A stretch of DNA of 64,000 nt. Origin: Gonium pectorale (lineage: Eukaryota; Chlorophyta; Chlorophyceae; Chlamydomonadales; Volvocaceae). The position numbers were made by a program, and so were the translations under genes. Each line of letters begins with the position of its first letter. Position 1 is the stretch's first letter. The notes beneath the pieces are model-generated. The model ran no database searches. It saw only the letters and a program-made list of their open reading frames with translations, and was not told the origin of the DNA. The stretch lies in assembly GCA_001584585.1 (NCBI GenBank), contig LSYV01000006.1, positions 2,970,868-3,034,867 of the forward strand. Reading direction: 5' to 3'. Of the stretch, positions 1-13,068 are shown in pieces.

Positions 1-3000
1 GCCTCCCGCCTCCCGCCGCCTCCCGCGCCCGGCCGCACCCGCATCCAGCCGTCGTCCGGCCGGTGGCCCACCCCGCCAGCGCCCAGCTCAGCGCCGCCAG
101 CGTGGCGCCGTCCGAGGTGCGGAAGTGCGCCCGCGCCGCGTCCAGCCAGCGGCCCATCCAGGCGGCGCCGGGCGAGTAGCCCATGGCGCCCAGCGCCCAC
201 AGCAGCTGGCACAGGTGCCGCGCCGAGCAGCGCGGCAGCCGGCCGCCCGCCGCCGCCAGCAGCCGCTCCGCCCAGCCCGCCGACGGGCGGTACGCCATGC
301 GCGCAACCGTCCACGCCAGCGAGCAGATCTGCACCTCGTTCATGCGCGGCAGCGTGCGGTAGATCTGGCCGAGCATCTCGTCCATCCAGGCTGGATCCGG
401 TCGTACGCGCAGCCGCAGCAGCGCAAAGAGGCACATGGACAGCTGCCAGGGCTGCATGCGGCGCATGCGGCCGTGCAGGCAGGACAGGTAGGACCGCAGC
501 AGGGGCGGCGGCGGCGGCGGCGCGGCGGGCGGCGCCGCCAGCCGCGGCAGCGCGTGCAATGTGGCGGTCAGGTGCGGCAGGTCAAAGGACTCCAGGCTGT
601 CGTACATGTTGACGTACAGGGCGCGCAGCAGGGAGGGCGGCAGCAGCGGCGCGTACGGGACGAGCGCCGTGGCGGCGGTGGAGAGCACTTGCGGGCCCCA
701 CTGGGCCGCCGCCGCCGCCTCGTCCCCGCTCCTCCTTGATGCGGTCTGCGGTGGCTTGCCACGCCGGCCAACGCCATCGCCAAACCCGCCGCTGCCCGCT
801 GCAGCTTCTTGGCGTGAAAGCCGACGCAGCCGCTCAGCCTCCTCGTCCGCCTCCTCCTCCGCCTCTGACAACGATCCACCCTCAGCCGCAGCCCCAGCCG
901 CCGCGCCTAGGCGGCGCGAGCGATGCGACTGGCGGCGCAGCTCCTGCTCGCGCGGCCGCCGCTGCCGCTGCTCCCCGACGGCCGCCCGCAGGCTGGCCTC
1001 CAGTCCAGCCGCAACGCTGCGCACCGCGCCCGGCGGCAGCGCCAGTCCGCAGCGCGCCAGAGACCCCAGCAGGTACAGCAGCTGCTGCGGGGGCGTGGTG
1101 GATGCGGGTGCTCGCTCGGCCAGGAAGCGGCCGCACATCGCGCCCCATTCGGGGGGCAGCGGGGCCGCCAGGGCGCGCAGGTCACGGAGCAGGCAGGAGA
1201 GCTGGGACACGGACAGCGGAGCGCCGCCTGATGCTCCATCCCCGTGCGGGTCGGCCCCTGCGCCCTGCCGTGAAGTGCCGTTGCGGCCTACGGGGAAGGC
1301 CGCGGCGCCGTCGACGGGAAGATCCGTCCGCAGCAGCCGGTCTGCGCGGGCCACCATCGCCTCCAGCAGCGCCGGCGGCGGCGTCAGCCGCAGCGCCGCC
1401 AGCGCCGCCGCCAGCGCGCACAGCTGCACCGGCGGCGCCGCCGAGAGCGCGGCGGGCCGAAGTGATGCGTAGGCCGCCGCCAGCACGTGGGACGGCGGCG
1501 GGCGGCGCAGCCTGCTGCACGCTGCCAGCAGGTCCAGGGCGGCGCGCGGCGGCAGGTCGGGCAGGTCGGGGGCAAGCAGCGCAAGCGCCCGAGACATCAG
1601 GCCGTCAGGCGGCGGCAGCGCCAGGTCCGCCAGGCAGCCCAACAGGTGCACCAGCTGCCAGGGGGGCGAGAGGTGGACATAAGGGGGGTACGGCGCAACT
1701 CATCACAATGGGCACTACGCTGCGGATGCGCTTTGTAGACTCGCGGTAGGCCACTTGGAGTGCGCAGCGGCGGTGCGCTCACTGCAAGATGTACTGTATC
1801 ATGCAAGCAGAATCGGCCGCCGGACGCCAGTGCGAGCCCTGACCCTGTCCGTCCTCCTGACTCGTCACGGGTCCCGCGTACAGGGTCCCAGCTAACACAA
1901 GCACCATGGCTGCCTCCTGGCGCTGCGTCCCGCCGCACCTGCTCCGGCGCCAGCTGCGTCAGGTTAGCGGATAGCGCCGCCGCGGCACCCTCGGCCCACT
2001 CCAGCCGCTGCGGCCGCAGCCCCAGGCGCCGCATGGCCGCCAGCATGCCGTACACCTCGGTGGCGTCCGCACGAGGCAGCAGCCGCTCCGAAGCCTCCAG
2101 GAAGTCGTGGAACCACAGGTCGGACGGCGCGTGGCTGGCCGACGCCAAGGTTTCCAGGCAGCGCTGCGGGGCGGAATGCCGCAAATCATGGAGCGGGTGT
2201 CTTCTGTCTTGTCATTCTGGCCCCGTGCAGCCCCCTCCACCGGTTAATGAAGGGCTCTATGCATCTCTCGCGTCTGCATATGTGCAATCGCCTCCTTCGA
2301 CACACCGACACGTTGAGAGGCAGACCGCTTCCCTGCCAGCCGCCGACACAAGCCCTCCTTACCAGAAGCTCCGCGGTGGTCATGCGGGGGAGAAGCGGCT
2401 GCAGCCGGTCCACTGCGCCGTCCAGGTGCCGCATCTGCGCTGGCCCGGCTAGGGCACGCCCGGCGCCGTCGGCAGGGACCTCGACCACCGCCGGCCGCCG
2501 TTGCGCCTGCGGCTCCGCAACGGCCAGCAGCTCCAGCAGCGACCCCGGTGACGCCGGCTCAGGGGGTGCTGACTGTGCGCCATTCGGCGACGCGACTCCT
2601 CCCACCCTGCCCTGCACCCTCGGGCACTGGCGCCCCAGCTGTTGTTGCGGCTGCCGGTGTGCCGTCGCCTGCGCCGGCCCCTGGCCCTGCGCTAGGCCAG
2701 AGGATGCAAGGTCTACGGATGATGGAGAAGCGTCGACGGCTGTGGCCACACTGGGCATGCCGCTGCTTTCGCAGTGCCCGGCGTTGCCAGGCGTGACGGT
2801 GCCCCGGTCGCCCGCCGCAGCAGCGGCGCCGGCAGCAGGGGCTCCTGCCAGCCGGAGGAGCTCCGCCTCCGCCTCGACAACCGCCAGCCTGCGTTGCTGC
2901 CGCCTGTGCTGCTGCAATGGCCCTGTGTGTAACCAACCGACTGCGGGGCCGGGAGAAGGCTCCGGATCGCAAGCGCACGTAGCTTCGCCCGACGCGGAGG

Positions 3001-3169
3001 CCAGTGCGCCGGCGCGCACTGCCAAACGCACGCCGGCGCCTGCACATCCGCTAGTGCTGGCAGCAGCGTTCGAGCGCCGCCGCTGCTGCAGTAGCGACCC
3101 CTCGCTGTCGCCAAGGCGCAGCGGCGCCCCCGGAGTTCCGTTCGCGCAGCCCCATATCCAGGGCGTAAC
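1..3169 (-). CDS. OPR/RAP-like helical-repeat protein, 3' end beyond the window
   Basis: Likely an organelle-targeted RNA-binding factor of the octotricopeptide (OPR)/Tbc2-like or FAST/RAP-like class that expanded in chlorophytes; this role is inferred from the repeats only. Exons read on the minus strand: about 3169-2363, 2163-1939 and 1654-1 (the last may end at 72, where a GT donor is present). Splices keep phase 0 and join motifs cleanly, for example MTTAELL to RCLETLAS and LAPEQ to LVHLLGCL. The protein is a chain of roughly 35-40-residue two-helix units with Leu, Ala and Trp at fixed spacing, such as LCQLLWALGAMGYSP and QICSLAWTVARMAYRP, interrupted by Ala/Gly/Arg-rich linkers. The N-terminal ~200 residues are low complexity and could include a transit peptide. 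The start is unresolved: the frame is open up to a stop at 3170-3172 but has no early ATG, so a further 5' exon is likely. No C-terminal RAP domain can be checked because the gene leaves the window. Confidence 0.72.
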
Positions 3170-5656
3170 CTACAAGTAAGAGACGGAAGATTATGCATCC
3201 GCTACGAAGACGGCGCTTTAGCTTTCGTGAGTCCCCCACCTGTCCCGTGATGCGTACATTTGACCGCTGCCAAACGTTGACACTTGTTGGCCCAGTATAG
3301 ATGCTACACATGGAAACAGCAAAGGAAACTCAGATGGCGAGCCCCGATGAACGTCGGCCACAGATTTTCGCAAATGTCATGGTAAAGCCTGCGTCATTCA
3401 GCTTCGCAACTTCTTACTCACGGCCTGGCATACCTTTCACTGCGGACAGTACTGTGAGCCGCAGAGTATAGGACCGACACTGTGGCAGATCGCAGATCTA
3501 CAGATGATGTTTTTGCATTGACGGAGGACTCCTGCGCGTAGACTAGTCGCTTGTCTAGAGTCAGCATCCTGCAACATGAAGCTTTGCCATCCAGACTTAG
3601 CAGCACTGGATAGCTAAGCGTATGCACAGAGGAAAATCATGAGAGAAGCTCAAGAAATATGTGTGCACTGTACGGCAGTGTACGGCAAGCCATGCTTGGG
3701 TTGTGTGTGAAGAGCCGATTCGGGCGGGGGACTATGTGTCGCTGGTGCGGCTGGCTGCTACTGTACACGGGACCTGATAGCTGGATTGGATCGGGCTGAT
3801 CGGTGTCGTATGGAGTCGCCCATGCAAAATCAAGCGCGCTCCATAAGTTTTCTTCGTCACGCTATCCCACCATCCTGAACATCTGTGTAGTCGTCCACCT
3901 CCCTCGCTCTCCTCTCTACTGGCGGCCTCATCCGCTGCAGAAATGTCCGCCCTCTGCATTCCGGCTGACAAACGCGGTGCCTGCTGGGGCGCTGGCACGA
4001 TCACATAGGCCTGTGTTGCGTTAGTAGACGGAGCGAGCGCGAAAAAGTTACGCTTGTCCATGGCGAAGGTACGGGAGGACTTGCAGCCCTCCCTGGTGGA
4101 CTATTGTGGACTGCTAGTACTGGGCGGTGTGGCCTGTCGTGCTTGCTGACTGCTCAACGTGCATTTTACGTGCATCACCGTGACTATGGGCTGTGCGCTG
4201 CTTTCCCCCTTCCTCGGGGGAGCGGCAAAGGGCTAGCCTACAGCGCGGGAAATCATCTGCTGCGTATCGCTCTGCGAAAAAGGATGCCAGCATCGTGCGA
4301 TTGGTTTGTCTGCTCGGCGCGAGGGGAAGGGAAGGGAATAAAGCGGAATGCCTACAGTACTCTACCGACAGCCAGGCGAGCTAACGGTAGGGGTCTACTT
4401 ATTGCTCATGGGCAAGGGCCCAAGAGCAAGATGAGACAGCGCGTCACAGCGCTTCTCGACTCTAAATAGCAAGACTTGTACGACACTGCACCGACGTACC
4501 CTGTACGACTGCACGTGTACATACACACAGACCATGAAATCAACGCGCGACACAACCAAGCCCGACAGGCCACTGGTCTCAGCGGCCGGCGCTCAGCCCG
4601 CCCACTTGGCCGTATACAGACCTGGAATTTAGGACGAATGAATGACCCGAGTCAGGAACCGTTGTTGAAGGCAGCGGTCGGATCTGCCGAGATGTAGAAA
4701 CAGATCAAAGCGCTCCCTCCCCAGTAGCTGAGCGCCTAAGCCCTAAGGACCGGTAGAGGATGCACGCGTGGCAAGCCGCAGCTGGGGGGCGGTAGGAAGG
4801 TGACCGTCACTGTTTGGCACGCCGTGCTATACCCCTCGTACGGCGCATATCGTACGGCAGGTTGGGAATCATCTAACAAGCACGTTGGCAGCCCCCGAGA
4901 AGAAGCCTTGATGGACCTGTGGCTCTTGTCCCGGCCTAGTCAGGTGATTCCCAAGGGGTGTTGTGACCCTCAAATTTTGCCCTTTCCCGGATCTCAGCGC
5001 AGGCCGGGAGTGGTACCCGGGTGGGGGCGGGGGGGGGTAGGCGCGTGGAGGGCTGGCTGACCAAGTCGCTGAGGTAAGGCCAATCAAGCTCAAACCCTGT
5101 TGTAACCCGTGATCCTACCTTTAAATGGTTGGGACTGGGGAGGGGTAAGTTATTTCGGGCATGCAGGTGCTGCAAACGGGGAAGTTGCTCTCCCTTGCTC
5201 GCCTGCCCGTCTGACTACTGGCAATAGGGCCGGAGGCCACGAGGCCCGGACAATGCGCCCAGGCAGGCCCACGCCCACAGTGGACGAAACAGCGCATTTA
5301 CGCGCAGAGCTGTTCCAGGACGGGGACTCCCGTCCTCCCGTCATGGTCGGTGCTTGCCGAATGGAACCCTGGGACTGCCTGGAACGGCATGGGGGAAAAT
5401 ATGGCATCTATGAATTATCACAATAGCGTGGCAAACGCTGGTTTCCACGGATCCACGCTGCTCTTTGCGGTTGTCTCAACCGACTGTGAACTGCCCATAA
5501 CTTCACAGCTGCTCCACAGCAAGTACACCCACCTCCCGTCGAAACGACGTAAAGGACGTAAAGGGTTGTAACGCATATCACGGTCGCATATCACGTTTGG
5601 TGCACCATGCAGCGCGACATCGAGCCCTCCTGGTCTCCCCATAATCTCATGCTTCT
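3170..5656. other. Intergenic region between divergent genes
   Basis: No open frame here shows a recognisable domain or joins to a neighbour by sensible splicing. It should hold the 5' ends and promoters of the OPR-like gene (minus) and the kinase gene (plus). A missing first exon of the OPR-like gene may lie in its left part. Base composition is more mixed than in the coding regions. I see no clear TATA element, tRNA or repeat array. Confidence 0.5.
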
Positions 5657-8600
5657 ATGTTAGCTTTGTTGGTCATCGGGCTGGCCCTGGCGGGAGCCGG
5701 GGCCGAGGCGGTCGAGGTTCAGGTCGGCAGCACCTTGGAGCTTGGGACTGCTCTCTCGGACCCCTCAGGTGACTGTTTCGAGAGTATGATGCGTAAAGTT
5801 ACACAGCTCCTGGCTGAAAATCTAAATCCTGAAACTCCATCATGTTCCTTCCCGCTTCCCGCAACCCTGCGCCTGGACCGTCCACGCTGGATCACAGCCG
5901 GCCCTGACAGCGACGCGTTTTCCGTTGTCCCACCCCCATTTTACCATCACCTGCCCGCGCGCTCCTGTTTCCTTTCTTCAAAACACGCATTCCCTCCCTC
6001 CTACCCGCCCTCCCCTCCTCGCCTCCCTCCCTTCCCTCCCCCCTCCCCCCCCTCCCCTCCCCCCTCCCCCCTCATCCCCCCCTCCCTCCCCAGTGGATGT
6101 TGTGTTGCTGGGGGACTCCTTAGTGATCAACTCCACGGCCTGGTCCCAGTCATGGCGCTCGTCACTAAATATCTCTCGCAACGTCACCGTTCGCGCCACA
6201 AAGCAGCGTATGGAGGCAGGCGTATACGTGCTTCTGGATTTCAGCAACATGGTCATGCTGTTCGCTGTTGCGCCAGGCTACACAATCCGCTTTCTAGGGT
6301 TGGAGGTGAGCGCTACACCTTTGCGTTTTCGATGTCAGCGTCAGCAACACGCCGGACGCCCCACAGCCCAAACGCGAGAATGAGGTGGTGCCGATTGGCG
6401 ATTAGTGATCTTTGCTTTGGGACCCGTTAGTGAACAGCGCAACGGAAGGGGAACGGTTTCTAAGGCAGGGTGCCTTTCGGACCGACGCGCATGGCTTGCC
6501 TCGCCCAGCAGCAACATTTCGCTACGGCAGCGACCACGAGGTCACCCATAAAAGGGGCATGCCATCAGACACGGCTGGCCCGGGCCCTCAACGGTTCGGC
6601 TTTTGGTCCTCTGCGCACAGGGTCCGCTCGCCCGAAGGTCCCTCTTCCTGCCCTTGACGCGCCGCAACGTTCCCTATCCTGCCCCGCAGCTGGTCAACCA
6701 CTTTGACGTGGTGGGCCCCAGCTTCCGGACAATGCGGCTGTCTCCGGGGGCCAACGTGCTCTTTGAGCGCTGCGTACAACGCCGCGTGGCGGGGCTGCCC
6801 TTAGCGGCAGCCGTAGTCAACATGGTCTCCGCAGACCGACCCGTCGGCAACACCGGCCAGCAAACTTGCTTCATTGTCGACAACTTCACCTTCGCCTCGA
6901 CGCGCAGCCCGGGCCGGCCGCTGACGTACCCACAGGCGGTCAACATGGCGGACTACGCAACCACCAACCCGCCAGACAGGTATGCAAGCCGACTGACTGG
7001 CTAAGCTAGTGCAGAAGGGCCTGGCATGTCGCAACTCTGGCGATAAGCCTCCTTGGAGCGCGATGGCAGCGGCCGGCTGACATACCTACATACGTAGCCC
7101 AGTGGCAGGCTGGGTAGCGTGTGTTTGGCGTCTATCCCACGTCGTCACCCCATCAGCCGGTCTAGGCAGGCATTGCCTGCCATGCGCTTTTCCGGCGCCG
7201 TCTGGTCGTCTTTTGGTTGATGGCCGCCCAGTGCCCTGCCCGTGCCTGGACGCCCTCGTCTTGCTGCCCGCAGGTCGCTGGCCTCGCAGGGCCTGTACTA
7301 CGGTGGCTATTCGTACTACACGCACCTTTCGTACTACATCGTCGATAATGTTGTATCGCAGGCTTGCCTGGAGAAGCACCCCGGAAGTGAATGCGTGACC
7401 CTGTTGCTCCAGCAGCTGGCAGCTTCATCCGCACCCCCGCCGCCCTCGCTGCCAACGGCGACCCGCGCCTCCGACAGCAAGCCGGTGGCCACGGTGTGCA
7501 TTCGGACGCGGCTGGCGCTCCTGCTTGATTGGGGCATGCATCGCAACGGACGGGTGTCGCTCTCTTGCTGTCCCTTGCGTAGCCCCTCGAACTTGCGTAG
7601 CCCAACTCTTGTATTCGCTTCTGGATCCCTCAGATTGCGGCGGCTGTCGTGGTCCCGATCGTCGTGGTGCTGGCGCTGGTGGGCGTCATTGCCGGGGTAC
7701 TCATCCGCCGCCGCCGCCGGCGGCAGCCGTACAGAGGCGGCGGCCAAAGCTGCGGCGGCAGCGCGAAGGCGGGCGGCAGCTGTCCGAAGGAAGGAGACCT
7801 GGAGTCTTCTGGCGGTGCCAGCGGTGGCCCAGACGGCAGCGGCCTACCTGCGGCGTCTGGGACCTCCTCCGCACTGGTGCCCACGCCGGCTGCCATCGCC
7901 GTGCCTGCCGCTGCAGCTGCTGCAGGAGCAGCTGCCGGGGACGGCTGCGTTTTCTGGGGCCTTGAGGAGGGGCAGGCGCTGCCCACGTGGTCTGTGGAGG
8001 GCGCAGCGGAGGTGAGCAGGGTCCCATCCTGCTCGGACGGAGGCTTGCCGGGCATTGCGGTCTACGGGGCTGTAATGCTGGCCTTTGGTGGCGCCCTGGA
8101 CTGGTCTTGGCTCAGCTGCCTGAATAATGGCACCCTTCCCATTACTGAACCACTCCCGCAGAAGTTCAAGCCTGCTGGCTCCCGCAAGCCCCGCCCTGCC
8201 GGCGCCGCGCTTGATGCGGCTGACAGTGATGTCGGCGGCTGTGGTGCCGACGGTGAGCTGTCCATGGACGCCACGTCGGACTACCGCAGCGGCGACGACT
8301 TGGACGGGCTGGCCACCGTCGGGGGCGCCGGGCGCAGCTGCCAGCCCATCTTCGATACGATCGAACCGACCGCCTCGACAGCAATGGCTCTGTCGCGGGA
8401 TTTGCTGCCCACGCGCAGTCACATGTCAATTGACAGAGCGCCAGCCACGGCCATCGCCTCGGCAGCGCCGGAGCCAGCGGCGTCGCCAGGAACGGCCACG
8501 CCCGTGGTGGTGCACCGGAGAGCACAGCACGTCGGGTCGGGGCCCACCGATGGCAGCGGCGGGGCTGCAGCGGCGGGGGGACAGGGAGGAGGAGGAGCAG

Positions 8601-11218
8601 CGGCAGCGGCCAATAGTCCTGCGGCCGTGCGCACTGGGTCCGCTGGCGGGGGCAGCGGCGCGAGCACGGACGTTGTGTCGGAGCTGGAACTGCTGGCTCG
8701 CGGGCTCCGGAGCAGCATTAAGGACGTGCAGCTGCGGTTGGAGGGCGTTCTTGGCTGCGGGGCATACGGCACCGTTTACAAAGGTGCGCCGGAGTTCAGG
8801 GTTCATTATAAATCTGCGCTTGCCGCTTTAGCACACATGGGCATGCGGCGAGGGCGGTGCTGGCATGCACCGTACAGGTAGCTTGCCCTGGCCTTGTTCT
8901 TTTGAGCATTGTCCTTGTGATGTCGAGGCGACAGTCATGTACCCCCCTCCCACAGGCATCTGGCAGGGTCTGCCCGTCGCGGTCAAGACGCTCGTGTTTT
9001 CTGCTTCTACGGTTGAGGGAGCCGACGGCCGCCGCCGCCGCGCGCTGCAGGAGGCGGCGCTGTGCCAGAGCATCAGCCACCCCAACGTTATCGCCACCTA
9101 CTGCGCAGAGCTTGAGCCGCTGCATGGACCCCTGGGCTCCGAGGCGGTGGCGTCTGCCGCGGGCGGCGGCAGCGGCGCAGTCGCCGTGGGCGGTGGCGTG
9201 GACAGCGGCGGCCCTAACGGTGACCGGGCCAGCAGCGGCGCCGCTAGTGGCAGCGGCCGTATGGCAGTGATGGTGGGTTGGTGGAGGGCACGATGGAGAG
9301 CAGACCGTCGCTCTGTGCCGGTGCTAGGGCTGAAGCACCCCTGCGGGACTCGACCTGGATACTTGGATGGATGCCTGGATCGACCAGGACTGGTGACGAG
9401 GTTGTGCTGCGGCCCTCCCTTACGACCACCACAGGACTATCGGCTGTACATCGTCCAGGAGTACGCTGACGGTGGGCCCTTGTGGCGGCTGTACGGCAAC
9501 GCGTCGCTGTGGCCAGCGCCCGGGGAGCCCAATACGGTGAGAAGGACGGGGCTGCGAGGGCCGCTGCCAGTGGAATTGGGTCACCAAACTGGACTGGCGC
9601 TGGGAGGCAGTCGGCATCTTGTCTGCAGGCGCTTCTTGCCGCGCTGATATCCGCCCGCTGACCCTGCTGCAGCCCGCCGTGGTGTCGCTGGGCCTGGGCA
9701 TTGCCCGCGCCCTGGCGCACCTGCACTCGAAGCGCATCATCCACGGAGGTAAGGGGCAGGGGGAACATTTGCTTTTGAGGTGGACTTCGTGTCAGCGTGG
9801 TCGTTGCCGTTTATACTGCTTACGTGGCTGTGGTGTGTCTCCCCTCACGTTCGACTGTAGAATGCTGCTGGGTGCCAGCATGTCCTTGCTGCACCTGTGT
9901 TCTTGACCCCTCCCCCCCCCATATCGCACGGGTACCCATGGACTCTGAGCACACTCCGGCTTTTTTGGTCCAAGCCTTACACAGTACCGTTATGTGCAGT
10001 AACTGCTTTGAGCATACAGATACGCATACATAACACAATGCCGTCTTTCCCGCTACTTTTCCGACGCAGACCTGAACCCCAATAACGTGCTGCTCAAGCG
10101 GGACAGCAGCCAGTCCTCCGGGTTCATCATTAAAGTGGGCGATTTTGGACTCAGGTGAGACTGGCTGGCTTTGGTGAGCTTCAACAGGACGTGGTGACAG
10201 CGACAGCCAGGACACGCCCGATTGCATTAGCTCGGCAGCATGCGGAGCGTTGCTGCTCGCCTGCTCGCCAATTTTTCCATCTTTTGTGAAGCTTCGACCC
10301 GCCTATCCTTCAGCAGAGGCACGAAGCACGTCAAACCTAACACTCGCTTCATGTCATCATGTGCTTCACCATGCCCCCGCAGCGTCATGCTCCCCGAGCA
10401 CCGGTCGCACCTGAGCAACCTGCGCATGGGCACCATGTTCTACATGTGCCCAGCCGTGGTCATGAAGGTGGGCCGGCAGGCGGGCGCTGTGCTGGTGGTG
10501 GCGAAGCGCTCCTACTGGTCATGTCTGGCTGAGTGGTCGTGTTTGGCCTGGCATCAGGCACTGGGGATGCTCTCTCCGGTGTCAGCGCCCCCTAGCTCGC
10601 AGCTCACAGTGCTGTGCTTCTCGCTGGTCCCTGTCTGCCCTGACTCTCCAATTGCCGCCTTCTAACGCCAACTGCCCTGGCGCTTCGCCTTCTCGCCTCC
10701 TCACCGCAGGCCCAGGTCGGCCCTGCATCTGATGGTGAGACAGAGAGATTCATGTATTTTGGGTACCGATTCCAGTTGAGGGCCACGTTGCCGGCGGTGG
10801 CCTTCATTCGTGCGGGAGTTCGTGAGGAGTAGAAGGACGTAGTACGGGCGTAGTGAGGGTACAGTGCGGCCGTCACGCGAGCGGTAAACGCCCTCATGAC
10901 GCGGCCTGCGCGCTCGGGTAAACAAAAAGGTGCTCCCCTTAGCTAAGCTAGCCACTCACCATGCCTGCCATCACCTTGCCGCCTCGCGCAGTGTTCTCCC
11001 TGGGCGTCATGCTGTGGGAGCTCTACCACGGCCGCCCTGCCGGCACCCGCACGGAGCAGGGGCCGCGATACTGCAGCATCTTCCCCGCCTTCCCGCCCAC
11101 CTGCCCGCCAGCCTACTCAGCGGTAGCCCTGCACTGCCTCCAGCGCCAGCCGCAGAACCGCCCGCCAGCCACCGACGTTGCAGAGCGCCTTGAGGCGCTG
11201 CTCGCCATCCCCACGTGA
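5657..11218 (+). CDS. Receptor-like TKL-type transmembrane protein kinase
   Basis: A 916-residue single-pass membrane Ser/Thr (TKL-type) kinase, presumably at the cell surface. Exons: 5657-5768, 6094-6305, 6690-6979, 7274-7493, 7634-8011, 8162-8783, 8956-9272, 9435-9536, 9673-9748, 10070-10154, 10383-10467, 10710-10734, 10992-11218. The start ATG opens a signal peptide (MLALLVIGLALAGAGA). The ectodomain runs to about residue 278, is Tyr- and Asn-rich, has four N-X-S/T sites (for example NST and NVT) and matches no domain I can name. One membrane segment (about 279-301) is followed by a run of six Arg. After a Gly/Ala-rich juxtamembrane stretch, the kinase domain begins with GCGAYGTVYKG and VAVK, then QEAALC (helix C Glu), HGDLNPNN (catalytic Asp), DFGL and DVFSLGVMLWELY. 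HRDLKP is changed to HGDLNP and the APE site reads CPA. The 150-nt intron 8012-8161 has no stop and could be retained. No extra protein interaction domain follows the kinase. Confidence 0.86.
5998..6093 (+). repeat. Long polypyrimidine tract at an intron acceptor
   Basis: Nearly 100 bases made only of C and T apart from a few bases lie just before the second exon of the kinase gene and end in CCCCAG. It acts as an extended polypyrimidine tract for the 3' splice site and is also simple-sequence DNA that is likely to vary in length. Confidence 0.7.
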
Positions 11219-13068
11219 GCGGCGGTGCGGGAGTTAGGGACACTGGGCGGCGGTGCGCGAACGGCTGATATCTGAGGAGCGGTCAATGCATGTCGCAGCG
11301 TCCTGTCGTCAGCGGCCATCACCTCGGCTGGTGATGCGGAGCATGTTGCCTGGTTGTCAATGCACGAGACGAACGAGCTCGGAACGGCAGATTATCGCCT
11401 TGGGTGTGGCAGCGCGGTGCGTGGCTGCGACTGCCGGGAAAAGGGTCTCCTAGAAGGGCTAGAGTGGGCACACCCGCTTGGACGGGTACCTTTTGGCATC
11501 TCCAGTGACTGGTCGAAGGGTACACCTGCCAAAGCCCAACAAAGCCTTGGAGAGGAGCGATAACGAGGCAGATGCCTACGTTGCGGATGTGGCAAGTCGG
11601 AGGCGCACTGCACGGGAAGAAGTGGGACAGTTAGTGGCACATGAAACTTGCGAACGCCACGGGAACACACCCTTACACATACGCCAACGTCTGCGCCATT
11701 GTAGCCTCTACACTGTATTGCATCCGTGCGTGGCTGGCGAGTGCCGTCTGAAGCGCGCCGTTTGGGCATCGCCTTGCGACTAGCGAGTCCCACTGCCATG
11801 GCGCTTGTCCTGGCGTGTTCACTGCAATGAAGTGCCAACTAAATAGCCAGCGCTGTCTTAGTGTTTCGTGCATTTGGCGGGACGGTACCGTGGCGCTTGG
11901 AGGCGACGCGTGTCTGCTCGAGGTTGTGAATGGGCCTTGCCCCGTTCCCTACATTGAACCCGCACGCTTGGTCCTGTGGTAGGCTGGCCGCCTCCGCTGT
12001 GTTGACCTTGATTGGCTAACGACGCATACGACCTTGGTGTTTGCCCTTCGAACGCCGCATTTGGGCAGCTCTCGCGTGTTGTTGAGGCATGAGTCCGGCC
12101 GTTGCCGTGTAGCCGAGATTGCGCGCCACGCGGAATTGGAGGATGAAAGCAACATCACACTGACTCGGGAGGCCAACACGTCTGGCAGGGCTCCTCTTGT
12201 ACTGGTGAATTTGGTGGCGGTATACATCAGAACCAAAGATATAGTACGCCTGTCTCTGCTACGCTGCAGGTTTTGTGACGGTGGGCCTGTGGAGGAAGGG
12301 TGATGGCGGGGCGGAGCTGAGGTATCTGTTGTACATTGCAAGGCAAGCCTTCCACTGAGAGTTAAATGTTCCCATCATACTGATTGTGTTCGGCTCGGTT
12401 TATGCTGTCTTAAACCGGCCATCATCTGGTTGTTGCCTGGTCAATTCCTTGGGATTCGGCGCCAGCGTGGACCGCGAGGGCCGGAAGCGTGTAGCCGAGA
12501 TGCCACAGGCGTATGTCCGGATGAAGTTGATAATGAATCTCCAGTAATCGGCGCCATGAGACATGCCATGAGACATGCTTGCTTGTACGGTCCTATTCTT
12601 GAGGCATTCACACGCTCTCCATCGGTTGCAATTCGTATTAGGGATGAAGACTGAGCCAGAAGTGAAGTCAATGCTCCCTTCCGAACTGCAGTGCTACCTT
12701 GGGGACCCCATGTGCTCCCGGTCATACCGGGCCGGGTGCAGGGGCAAGGCCCCGGATAATGTTGGCAAGGACGACGAAAGAATTCACAGTGTTGGAGCTG
12801 ACCTTCGTCATGGGCAAGGGACATGCGAGTCTTACCAAGGAGTAACCGTAATGCTAACCGCTGCCGTATTCGGTTGCTTAGAGCAGCGCGTTTTCCGCTG
12901 AAAGTGAGAGTCCCGTAACCTACGCTGCACGCCCTTGTTCGTTATACAAGTCACGTGCCCGAGGAGCCTCGCGCTGACACAAGATGCAAGAAGGGAGGCA
13001 AACGAAACAGCAAAAAAAAGAATAACAACATTGTACCATTGCTTCTTATATAAATTACATACTCCGCT
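11219..13068. other. Intergenic: kinase 3' side and FAP119 upstream region
   Basis: No supported gene. The left part should contain the kinase 3' UTR, although I see no TGTAA signal close to the stop. The right end is unusually AT-rich (about 13005-13065, with a run of eight A and the string TTATATAAAT at 13047-13056) directly before the FAP119 start codon. Confidence 0.5.

Noticed and set aside
736..1749. Plus-strand open frame of more than 300 codons
   Set aside because: It is antisense to the OPR-like exon; its translation is Ala/Pro/Arg low complexity, as expected opposite GC-rich coding DNA.
13047..13056. TATA-like string before FAP119
   Set aside because: It lies only 13-22 bases before the start codon, too close to place transcription start upstream of the ATG if it worked as a classical TATA box.
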